From: QYOJ01 sp043810345
GTDB lineage: Bacteria; Bacteroidota; Bacteroidia; Bacteroidales; FEN-979
Reading direction: 5' to 3'
NCBI GenBank assembly: GCA_043810345.1
Contig: JBDROF010000049.1
Location: 6,505 to 70,504, forward strand
Length of the DNA stretch: 64,000 nucleotides
The translations under genes were made by a program, and so were the position numbers. Below, piece after piece: positions 17,395-24,969 of the stretch (positions within the stretch are counted from its first letter, which is position 1; the number at the start of each line of letters is the position of its first letter). Below the pieces are notes generated by a model. That model saw only the letters and a program-made list of their open reading frames with translations. It did not search any database and had not been told where the DNA came from.

Positions 17395-18630
17395 CTACTT
17401 TGTCATTAGCTCTTTGGGATAGGAGAGGAGATACTTTTGTGTAGGCGTAGAGAGAATCGAAATATTCAGCTGGTCAGAAGCTTTCGACACATCAAGCAAC
17501 TCTCCTTCGCGAGTCCGGATCTTGATCCGGTCGTGGTCAGGATTGTAGGCGTTGTTGTATACCGGCTCCTCTGTGACGATGTAATCCGTCTCCTCTTCCG
17601 TGATCCCGAAAGTACGGACCACAGCCTCCCTGATATTGGCCACATGAGCGGGATTGAATGGTTTGTTCCGAAGCTCGGCACGGAAAAGATGTCGGTTTAC
17701 GAGACGGTGGGAGAGGAAGGACAAGATGGGATCGGAGTTCGTGCTCCACACCTTCATGGCGGTAAAAATATCGAAGTCGTCAAGCTGCGAGAAAGTATCC
17801 AGGCAATCCTCCTTGCAGAGCACCTCTTTCCCCTTCACCGGATCCTGAAGGAAGCGTTTCAACGGAGGGGTGGCAAAGAGATCCACACCTTGCTCCCCCA
17901 GGAACTTGGAGCGACGAAGGATGTTGGAAAGCATGAAATCAGCAGCCAGCACTGTCTTATGGAGATAGACCTGCCAATACATCAACCGGCGGGCCAGGAT
18001 GAACTTTTCGATCGAGTAGATCCCCTTCTCCTCCACCACCAGCTCATCATCTACCACCGTCAGCATGTTGATGATCCGGTCGGTATTGATCACCCCTTCG
18101 GCCACACCTGTAAAGAAGCTGTCACGCGACAGGTAGTCGAGCCGGTCCATGTCAAGCTGGCTCGCAACAAGCTGGTGCAGGAATTTCTTGGAATAGGTAT
18201 CGGTAAAGATGCGGATGGCCATATCCAGCGCCCCGGCAAACTGCTTGTTTAGCCGTTCCATAAAAAGCAGCGAGATCTCTTCGTGTGAGATACCTGTGAC
18301 GATCGAACGTTCCAGCGTGTGGGAGTATGGTCCGTGCCCGATGTCGTGTAACAGGATCGCCAGCCAGGCCCCCTGCTCCTCCTCGCGTGTGATCTCAACC
18401 CCTTTTTCCCGCAGAACAGTAATCGCCTGTTTCATCAGAAAGAGGCATCCCAGAGCATGCTGAAAACGGGTATGGGTAGCTGATGGGTAAACGTATTCGG
18501 TCAGCCCGAGTTGCCGGATCCGGCGGAGCCGCTGAAACCAGGGGTGCTCCATCACATCAAAGAGGAATTCGTCGGGGATGGTGATGAACCCGTAGATGGG
18601 ATCGTTGATGTTTTTCTTTTTGTTGATGAT
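17395..18630 (-). CDS. HD-domain phosphohydrolase with apparent ATC start
   Basis: SAMHD1/dGTPase-like HD protein. HTRFQHALG and LLHDIGHGPYSHTLE supply the metal-binding His and Asp residues, and a DYLSRDSFFTGV segment follows. The first in-frame GTG/ATG (18555/18552) would cut into the conserved region. Translation upstream reads NKKKNINDPIYGFITIPDEF, which matches the usual N-terminus of this family, but there is no ATG, GTG or TTG before the upstream stop. The best start is the ATC at 18628-18630, giving 411 residues. A TAATTTTA/TACGTTTC near-match to the -7 element lies 20-25 nt before it. The substrate is probably a (d)NTP or other nucleotide. Confidence 0.85.
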   Translation of the reverse strand: MINKKKNINDPIYGFITIPDEFLFDVMEHPWFQRLRRIRQLGLTEYVYPSATHTRFQHALGCLFLMKQAITVLREKGVEITREEEQGAWLAILLHDIGHGPYSHTLERSIVTGISHEEISLLFMERLNKQFAGALDMAIRIFTDTYSKKFLHQLVASQLDMDRLDYLSRDSFFTGVAEGVINTDRIINMLTVVDDELVVEEKGIYSIEKFILARRLMYWQVYLHKTVLAADFMLSNILRRSKFLGEQGVDLFATPPLKRFLQDPVKGKEVLCKEDCLDTFSQLDDFDIFTAMKVWSTNSDPILSFLSHRLVNRHLFRAELRNKPFNPAHVANIREAVVRTFGITEEETDYIVTEEPVYNNAYNPDHDRIKIRTREGELLDVSKASDQLNISILSTPTQKYLLSYPKELMTK

Positions 18631-18636
18631 TTCGGG

Positions 18637-18644
18637 TACCTTTG
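18637..18644 (+). promoter_or_regulatory. candidate -7 element for porX
   Basis: TACCTTTG matches TAnnTTTG about 80 nt before the porX ATG. A correctly spaced -33 TTTG is not evident. Confidence 0.35.
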
Positions 18645-18725
18645 TTAAAGAAACGTAAAATTACGGCTCCTGGGCAATAAAAAACCGAATCGGGCATTAA
18701 AGTTTAGACAAAAGTACAGAGAACC

Positions 18726-20279
18726 ATGGAGAAGATAACAATTTTGTGGGTGGATGATGAGATTGATCTGTTGAAACCTCACCTCCTCTTCCTCAACGAG
18801 AAGGGATACACTGTTCATACTGCCAACAACGGGCATGATGCGCTGGAATTGCTGGATGACCATAATTTCGATATCATCTTCCTCGACGAACAGATGCCGG
18901 GCATGTCGGGTATCGAAACATTGGAGAAGATCAAGAACCGAACCACCAACCTCCCGGTAGTAATGATCACCAAGAGCGAGGAGGAGTCGATCATGGAAGA
19001 GGCCATCGGAAGCAACATCGCCGATTACCTCATCAAGCCGGTCAACCCCAACCAGATCCTCCTGTCCCTGAAGAAAACCCTGGAAAATAAAAAGATCGTA
19101 AGCGAAAAGACCAGCTTCCAGTATCAGCAGGAGTTTCGAAACATCGGGATGGAGATCAGCAACCGGCTGAATTTTGAAGAGTGGGCCGATATTTATAAAA
19201 AGATCACTGGCTGGGAACTGAAACTGGAACGGTCGCAGGACGAGGGGATGAACCAGGTCCTCCACATGCAAAAGACAGAAGCGAACCAGATCTTCTGCAA
19301 GTTCGTGGAGAAAAATTACCTGGGTTGGATCCATGGTAAAACCAGTGACCGGCCAATCCAGTCGCACACCCTCATCAAGGATTGTATCTTCCCTCTCCTC
19401 CAGGATACTCGTCCCACCTTTGTGATCCTGATCGACAACCTTCGGTGGGATCAGTGGAAGGTGCTGCAGCCCGTTATCGAAGAGGGTTTCCGGGTAGAAA
19501 AAGAGGAGATCTACTACAGCATCCTTCCTACCACTACGCAGTATGCTCGCAATTCGCTGTTTTCGGGCCTGCTGCCTACCGAGATCGAGAAAAAATATCC
19601 CAAATACTGGGTCAACGAAGATGAGGAGGGAACTAAAAATAACTACGAAGCGGAACTGCTTGGTGAGCTCCTGAAGCGATATGGGCGCGATATAAAACAC
19701 TCCTACTACAAAGTGCTGAACATGACTTATGGCAAGAAACTGGTCGAGCTCATGCCCAACCTGATGATCAACAAGCTCAACTTCATCGTTTACAACTTCG
19801 TGGATATGCTTTCGCACGCCCGTACCGAAATGGAGATCATCCGGGAACTTGCCAGCGACGACGGTGCCTACCGCTCCCTCACCCTCTCGTGGTTCAACCA
19901 CAGCCCACTGCTGGATATCATCCGGTACCTGGCTGATAAAGAGGTGAACCTGGTCATCACAACCGATCATGGTTCCATCCGGGTCAGCAACCCGGTAAAG
20001 ATCCTGGGCGATCGAAACACCAACACCAATCTACGCTATAAAACCGGCAAAACGCTGAAATACGAACGCAACGAGGTGTTCGAGATCAGGAACCCTGCCG
20101 ACGCCTACCTGCCCCGCGTTAATGTGAGCTCCTCTTTCGCCTTTTGCCGCAACGATGACTTCTTTGCCTATCCCAACAACTACAACCATTACGTAAACTA
20201 CTACAAAGACACCTTCCAGCACGGCGGCATCTCAATGGAGGAGATGCTGGTGCCGTTTGTGATACTCAGAAACAGATAA
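18726..20279 (+). CDS. porX: PorX-type response regulator with alkaline-phosphatase-like (PglZ) output domain
   Basis: 517 residues. The N-terminal receiver domain has Asp10/Asp11, phospho-acceptor Asp54 (FLDEQMPGM) and Lys104 (YLIKPVNP). A helical linker follows, then a C-terminal alkaline-phosphatase-superfamily domain: PTFVILIDNLRWDQW, TQYARNSLFSG, NFVDMLSHAR and ITTDHGSIRV give the metal and nucleophile positions. Same length and layout as PorX of Porphyromonas gingivalis, which works with PorY and SigP to control type IX secretion. A kinase is not encoded nearby. The C10 peptidases at 37022-41383 are plausible targets of such regulation. Confidence 0.94.
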   Translation: MEKITILWVDDEIDLLKPHLLFLNEKGYTVHTANNGHDALELLDDHNFDIIFLDEQMPGMSGIETLEKIKNRTTNLPVVMITKSEEESIMEEAIGSNIADYLIKPVNPNQILLSLKKTLENKKIVSEKTSFQYQQEFRNIGMEISNRLNFEEWADIYKKITGWELKLERSQDEGMNQVLHMQKTEANQIFCKFVEKNYLGWIHGKTSDRPIQSHTLIKDCIFPLLQDTRPTFVILIDNLRWDQWKVLQPVIEEGFRVEKEEIYYSILPTTTQYARNSLFSGLLPTEIEKKYPKYWVNEDEEGTKNNYEAELLGELLKRYGRDIKHSYYKVLNMTYGKKLVELMPNLMINKLNFIVYNFVDMLSHARTEMEIIRELASDDGAYRSLTLSWFNHSPLLDIIRYLADKEVNLVITTDHGSIRVSNPVKILGDRNTNTNLRYKTGKTLKYERNEVFEIRNPADAYLPRVNVSSSFAFCRNDDFFAYPNNYNHYVNYYKDTFQHGGISMEEMLVPFVILRNR

Positions 20280-20282
20280 GCG

Positions 20283-20356
20283 TCATTGCACATCATTGCC
20301 ATCATTGCGCATCATTGCCATCATTGCGCATCATTGCCATCATTGCCATCATTGAC
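20283..20356. repeat. 19-bp tandem repeat, copy 2
   Basis: About four units of the CATCATTGC/GCATCATTGC repeat, directly after the porX stop. The last units shrink to a 9-bp CATCATTGC period. Same family as 4127-4173 and, reversed, 26524-26637. Confidence 0.88.
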
Positions 20357-20399
20357 ATAGTGTAAATTTTTGTTAATTTCGAAGCGGTTCATTACCCTC

Positions 20400-20813
20400 A
20401 TGAATTCTAAGACCTTCAAAATCAAATCCGAAACCGAACTCCCCCGGGTCGCCAGGAAACTACTCACCATATACCCCGGTCACCGGATATTTGCTTTCTA
20501 TGGCGCTATGGGAGCAGGAAAGACCACTTTCATCCAGGCTTTGTGCAGGGAACTGGGTGTGGAGGATCAAGCGTTGAGCCCTTCCTTCGCTATCATCAAC
20601 GAATACCACACTTACGAAGATGCACCTGTCTATCACATGGACTTTTACCGCATCAGCAAACTGGAAGAGGTGTATGACATCGGCTATGAAGAGTACCTGT
20701 TCAGTGGTCACTACTGTTTCCTTGAATGGCCCGAACTGATCGAAGAGCTCCTGCCTGAAGAAACCGTCCGGGTTACCATCACCGGAACTACTTCACGAAC
20801 GATCCATTTCTAA
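20400..20813 (+). CDS. tsaE: tRNA threonylcarbamoyladenosine biosynthesis ATPase TsaE
   Basis: 137 residues from the ATG at 20400 (MNSKTFKIKSE); an upstream TTG at 20370 is unlikely. It has P-loop GAMGAGKTT (residues 35-43), the SPSFAIINEYHT switch and YHMDFYRI motif of the family, and a Walker-B-like CFLEWPE. TsaE drives the TsaB-TsaD complex that makes t6A37 on tRNAs reading ANN codons. tsaB and tsaD are not in the window. Confidence 0.95.
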   Translation: MNSKTFKIKSETELPRVARKLLTIYPGHRIFAFYGAMGAGKTTFIQALCRELGVEDQALSPSFAIINEYHTYEDAPVYHMDFYRISKLEEVYDIGYEEYLFSGHYCFLEWPELIEELLPEETVRVTITGTTSRTIHF

Positions 20814-20827
20814 GCTGGGGTCATAAG

Positions 20828-21874
20828 CTATACTTTCCATCCGGGATAGCAAAGGGAACATACCCGATTGAAGGATTGGACGGAAATGATCTCCACATCC
20901 GGGGAGAGGAATCCCTCCTTCACCGGCTCTTTGTTCATGAGGTCGGTGCTGAGGTATTTTTTATTACAGTCGGAAAAAACGGTTGCAACTACTGAATCCG
21001 CACCCATTTCTTTCTGAAGCACCAGGGCCCCGATGAAGTTCGCCCCCGACGAAATTCCTACACCAATACCGGCCTCCGCCAACTTCTGAGCCATGATGAT
21101 GGCATCCCCGTCATCCACGGCCACGATGGAATCGAGTTTCTTTAATTCACAGATCGAAGGGATAAACTCATCGGAAATACCCTGGATCCGGTGTTTCCCT
21201 ACTTTCCATCCGGTAGAGAGGGTGGGGGAGTTGGAGGGCTCCAGCGGGTGGATCTTCACGGTAGGATCCTGTTCCTTCAGGAATCGTCCCACCCCCATCA
21301 CCGTGCCTCCGGTCCCAACACCGGCAATGAATGCATCAGGTTTCAGCCCGCGGTACTGAAGCTGCCACCAGATCTCGGGACCGGTAGTCAGGAAGTGGGC
21401 CTCTACATTATCGCTATTATCAAACTGATGTGGCAGGAAAGCATCGACCAACGATTCAGCCAGATGATTCGCCATCTCAATGCTTCCCAGGAAGCCTCCC
21501 TCCTCTTTGCTCACCAGGTGGATGGTGGCGCCGAAACTCCGGATCAGGTTGATCCTCTCACTGCTGAGCCAGTCGGGCATGAAGATAATCACAGGATGTC
21601 CCAGGGCCCGGCCGATGGCAGAAATAGAGATCCCGGTATTACCGCTGGTTGCTTCGACGATAACATCACCGGGTGTCAGCTCTTCCCGTTCAATGGCCCG
21701 CCGCAGGATGTGAAATGCCATACGGTCCTTTATGCTTCCAGTCATGTTCATATTTTCTGCTTTGGCATAAAGCCTGCGTTTCTTCCCGGAATAAGTGAAA
21801 TCGATCGAAAGCATAGGGGTATTCCCGATCAGTGTAAAAAGGCCCTGGATCCGTTGCAGGTAGTTGTCGACCAT
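20828..21874 (-). CDS. PLP-dependent cysteine synthase family protein
   Basis: 348 residues from the ATG at 21874 (MVDNYLQRIQG). Fold-type II PLP enzyme: the Lys is in MTGSIKDRMAFHILRRA, the phosphate loop is GTGGTVMGVGRFLKE, and the substrate loop is EATSGNTGISISA. Related enzymes are O-acetylserine sulfhydrylases or cystathionine beta-synthases. Compared with CysK it carries an unusual C-terminal Cys pair (SFNRVCSLCYPGW) that could bind metal or respond to redox state. It is convergent with tsaE, with only 14 bp between stops. Confidence 0.88.
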   Translation of the reverse strand: MVDNYLQRIQGLFTLIGNTPMLSIDFTYSGKKRRLYAKAENMNMTGSIKDRMAFHILRRAIEREELTPGDVIVEATSGNTGISISAIGRALGHPVIIFMPDWLSSERINLIRSFGATIHLVSKEEGGFLGSIEMANHLAESLVDAFLPHQFDNSDNVEAHFLTTGPEIWWQLQYRGLKPDAFIAGVGTGGTVMGVGRFLKEQDPTVKIHPLEPSNSPTLSTGWKVGKHRIQGISDEFIPSICELKKLDSIVAVDDGDAIIMAQKLAEAGIGVGISSGANFIGALVLQKEMGADSVVATVFSDCNKKYLSTDLMNKEPVKEGFLSPDVEIISVQSFNRVCSLCYPGWKV

Positions 21875-21984
21875 GTTGATTTGTTTTTGAGCAGCAATAA
21901 AGTACACGTTGTTGGGGCACAAAAATAGCAATTATGAATGTATCTTTTCATACTTTTGATAACTCATAAAATAAGGAGGACTCT

Positions 21985-22476
21985 ATGAAAAAGCTTTTCA
22001 CCTTGAACGGGATAGTAGTGGTGGTCCTGGCAGCGCTGCTCCTGGCTCCATCCTGTACCGAAGATATTCCCGAAACTTCTACGGGAGAATCCCTGGTCTA
22101 CCAGCTTTGGGATGCCTTTCGGAACCGGGATCTGGAAGCAATTAAAAACAACATGGCCCCCGGCTTTCAGTCGGTACACGACTTCGGAGCTTACAACATG
22201 GATGAGGAACTGGAATTACTTCGCGGACTCACTATTTCCGATTACGAGATCAGCAACATGAAGATCACCGGCAACGACGAAGATCTGATCATTGCAACGT
22301 ACATTGTCTCGGTGTCCGAAACCATCGAAGGCATGCGACTTTCCAAAGAACCAGCGCCCAGGATGACTATTTTTGTCAAAGATGACGGAGTCTGGAAATG
22401 GATCGCGCATGCGAACCTGAAACCCATGAAGGCCGAGGCACCGGAGGAGGCGGAAGAGGCCGGGGAGGACCAGTAG
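21985..22476 (+). CDS. putative lipoprotein with NTF2/SnoaL-like fold
   Basis: 163 residues. The signal peptide MKKLFTLNGIVVVVLAALLLAPSC ends in a lipobox cysteine (residue 24). The mature part, about 110 residues (LVYQLWDAFRNRDLEAIKNNMAPGFQSV ... VWKWIAHANLKPM), has the order of a DUF4440/SnoaL cone fold. The tail is Glu-rich. Membrane-anchored, probably in the periplasm or outer membrane. Substrate and role unknown. Confidence 0.8.
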   Translation: MKKLFTLNGIVVVVLAALLLAPSCTEDIPETSTGESLVYQLWDAFRNRDLEAIKNNMAPGFQSVHDFGAYNMDEELELLRGLTISDYEISNMKITGNDEDLIIATYIVSVSETIEGMRLSKEPAPRMTIFVKDDGVWKWIAHANLKPMKAEAPEEAEEAGEDQ

Positions 22477-22481
22477 TCTCC

Positions 22482-22596
22482 AGTCCACAGTCTGCAGTCC
22501 ACAGTCTACAAATATAGGTTCGTAGACTGCTGGTTTATAGCAATTTTTGGATCTGGAAATAAAAAATTGAAGACTGAGGACTGAAGACTGAGGACT
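22482..22596. repeat. paired inverted heptamer strings between lipoprotein and ald
   Basis: The left arm 22482-22510 is AGTCCAC, AGTCTGC, AGTCCAC, AGTCTAC. The right arm 22568-22596 is TGAAGAC/TGAGGAC alternating. The right arm is the reverse complement of the left at 25 of 29 positions, and the four mismatches fall at the variable base of each heptamer. The loop is 57 nt. It could act as a transcription terminator for the lipoprotein gene. The rest of the 150-bp gap holds only a weak TATTTTCG before ald. Confidence 0.78.
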
Positions 22597-22628
22597 AATT
22601 TTCGTATTTTCGTGTAAAATTTCCCACG

Positions 22629-23852
22629 ATGGAAGATCCGCTGTCGGAACTTACCCGGCGCTCTACGGCCGAACGTCTGATGCCTCAGGAGGAGATGCTG
22701 GAGGTGGCCCGCAAGAAGAGCCAGCTAACCATTGGCGTTCCGAAGGAGATCACGCATGAGGAGAAACGGGTGGCACTTGTTCCCGATGGTGTGAACCTGC
22801 TGACGAGGCAGGGACATCAGGTCCGGGTGGAGGCCGGAGCCGGTCAGGCTGCCCACTTTCCCGATCATGAATACAGTGAAGCCGGAGCACAGGTCGTATA
22901 CTCTCCGCAGGAGGTCTTTAAGTCGGATCTTATCCTGAAGGTGGCGCCGCTGACTCAGGAGGAGATGGAGATGATGCCTCTCAAACAAACCCTGATCTCC
23001 GCCCTGCAGATGACCGTGCAAAAGGAGAGCTACTTTCGCACCCTGATGAGCAAAAAGGTGACTGGCCTGGGGTATGAGCTGATCCGTGATAAAACGCAGT
23101 CCTTTCCGGTGGTCAGGGCCATGAGTGAAATAGCCGGTTATACGTCGATCTTTATAGCAGCCGAATACCTGGCCAGTCCCGACTTCGGACGGGGGAAGAT
23201 ATTCGGGGGCGTAACTGGAATTTGTCCTTCAGAAGTAGTGATCATAGGTGCGGGAACGGTAGGAGAGTATGCCGCACACTCTGCCCTGGGACTGGGCGCT
23301 GTGGTAAAAGTGTTCGATAATTCTGTATACCGCCTTCGCAGGTTACAGAACAACCTGGGCGTCAGGATCTTCACCTCGATCCTTCATCCAAAGGTCTTAC
23401 TTGAGTCGATGAAAACCGCCGATGTTGTGATCGGAGCTGTGCACTCGCCAGGCGGGAAGTCTCCCTGCATGATCGTCGGGGAGATGATCAAGGAGATGAA
23501 AGATGGATCGATCATCATCGATGTGAGCATTGACCAGGGCGGCTGTTTTGAGACTTCACATCCGACCACCCACAGCAAGCCGGTCTTCAAGGAGCATGGG
23601 GTCACCCACTATTGTGTCCCCAACATCGCATCACGTGTGCCTCATACCGCATCCCAGGCGCTGAATAACATCTTTGTCCCCATCCTCCTCGACATCTGCT
23701 CCGAAGGGGGCATCGAACCCCTGATCAAAAAGGATTATGGCGTCAGGCAAGGGGTATACCTCTACAACGGCACCATCACCACCCTGTCTATCAGTAAAAT
23801 CTTTAACCTGCCCTTCCAGGATATTGAACTCCTGATGGCCGCTTTTCGTTAA
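22629..23852 (+). CDS. ald: alanine dehydrogenase
   Basis: 407 residues; converts alanine to pyruvate and ammonia with NAD. It has IGVPKEITHEEKRVALVPDGV (residues 35-55) and a GHQVRVEAGAG segment. The Rossmann loop is VIIGAGTVGEYAAHSALGLGA, and DVSIDQGGCFETSHPTTHSKP is the C-terminal family signature. About 34 residues precede the usual family start, as in other Bacteroidota members. It is followed after 2 nt by aroB, so it shares a transcript with the shikimate genes. Confidence 0.95.
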   Translation: MEDPLSELTRRSTAERLMPQEEMLEVARKKSQLTIGVPKEITHEEKRVALVPDGVNLLTRQGHQVRVEAGAGQAAHFPDHEYSEAGAQVVYSPQEVFKSDLILKVAPLTQEEMEMMPLKQTLISALQMTVQKESYFRTLMSKKVTGLGYELIRDKTQSFPVVRAMSEIAGYTSIFIAAEYLASPDFGRGKIFGGVTGICPSEVVIIGAGTVGEYAAHSALGLGAVVKVFDNSVYRLRRLQNNLGVRIFTSILHPKVLLESMKTADVVIGAVHSPGGKSPCMIVGEMIKEMKDGSIIIDVSIDQGGCFETSHPTTHSKPVFKEHGVTHYCVPNIASRVPHTASQALNNIFVPILLDICSEGGIEPLIKKDYGVRQGVYLYNGTITTLSISKIFNLPFQDIELLMAAFR

Positions 23853-23854
23853 TC

Positions 23855-24958
23855 ATGAAGTTTTCGGTACGCACGGTGAACACCTCCCGGTACCCTGTTT
23901 TGATCGGGGAGAATGTACTGGAACAGCTCCGGAAACACCTGATTGGCTACCGGAAGCATAAGTCTGGATTGTTCCTCCTGACCGATGCCAACACCCACCG
24001 GTTTTGCCTGCCCAACCTTTTCTCCCACATCCCGGAGCTGGAGGATGCCACCTTGCTAAGCATTGACAGCGGGGAGGAGGTGAAGAGCCTCCGCACAGCT
24101 GAGTATCTCTGGAAAGAGCTGGGGTCGCATCAGGCGGACAGGAATTCTCTGCTGATCAACCTCGGTGGCGGGGTGGTCACCGACCTGGGGGGCTTTGTAG
24201 CTTCATCATTTCATCGCGGAATCGATACGATCCACCTCCCTACCTCCCTGATCGGTCAGATTGATGCGGCCATTGGGGGCAAGACAGGCGTGAACATGGA
24301 TGTGCTTAAAAACCAGGTCGGGAGTTATTATTCCCCGCAGGCTGTCTTCGTGTGGCCCGGGTTTCTCCAAACGTTGCCCCGGGAACAGGTGCGTTCAGGA
24401 CTGGCAGAGGTAGCAAAAACAGCACTTATCCGCGATGAACAATTCTGGCAGTGGCTCTCCCGGAAACCGGTTCCCAGGATCCTTGAGATCCCGTTCTCAA
24501 ATCATTTCTGGAAGGAGCTCCTCCTGAAGACCATCCGGAGTAAACTGGAGATTGTCCGGCACGATCCTTTCGAACGGAACCAAAGGAAACTGCTCAACTT
24601 TGGCCACACCATCGGACATGCCATCGAATCGCTGGCCCTGCGACGTGAAACCCCCGTTCTGCATGGGGATGCTGTTGCTATTGGAATGATATGCGAAGGG
24701 TTCCTTTCGGTTCAAAGGACTGGACTGGATCCCCTCCAGCTGGAAACGATCAATAGCTGGATCCTCCAGGGATTCGGAAAGCTGCCACTGTTACACGAAG
24801 ATGAGTCGGTACGCATGGACATGATGCAACACGATAAAAAGAACAGGCAGCAGGAGATCCGCTTTACTCTCCTTTCATGCATCGGTCAGGGCAAGATCAA
24901 CCAAGTGTGTACCCCGGATCAGATCCGCGATGCCTTCGGAAAGTATTACAATCTCTGA
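23855..24958 (+). CDS. aroB: 3-dehydroquinate synthase
   Basis: 367 residues; converts DAHP to 3-dehydroquinate. The NAD-binding region has LINLGGGVVTDLGGFVASSFHRGID and PTSLIGQIDAAIGGKTGVN, and the zinc ligands are in RSGLAEVAKTALI, FGHTIGHAIE and LHGDAVAIGM. Second gene of an ald-aroB-aroA run, with 2 nt before it and 11 nt after it. Second step of aromatic amino acid synthesis. Confidence 0.97.
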   Translation: MKFSVRTVNTSRYPVLIGENVLEQLRKHLIGYRKHKSGLFLLTDANTHRFCLPNLFSHIPELEDATLLSIDSGEEVKSLRTAEYLWKELGSHQADRNSLLINLGGGVVTDLGGFVASSFHRGIDTIHLPTSLIGQIDAAIGGKTGVNMDVLKNQVGSYYSPQAVFVWPGFLQTLPREQVRSGLAEVAKTALIRDEQFWQWLSRKPVPRILEIPFSNHFWKELLLKTIRSKLEIVRHDPFERNQRKLLNFGHTIGHAIESLALRRETPVLHGDAVAIGMICEGFLSVQRTGLDPLQLETINSWILQGFGKLPLLHEDESVRMDMMQHDKKNRQQEIRFTLLSCIGQGKINQVCTPDQIRDAFGKYYNL

Positions 24959-24969
24959 TCGCCATACGG

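Noticed and set aside
18645..19970. 441-codon open frame antisense to porX
   Set aside because: Shadow of the strongly biased porX codons; no recognisable domain and no start signal.
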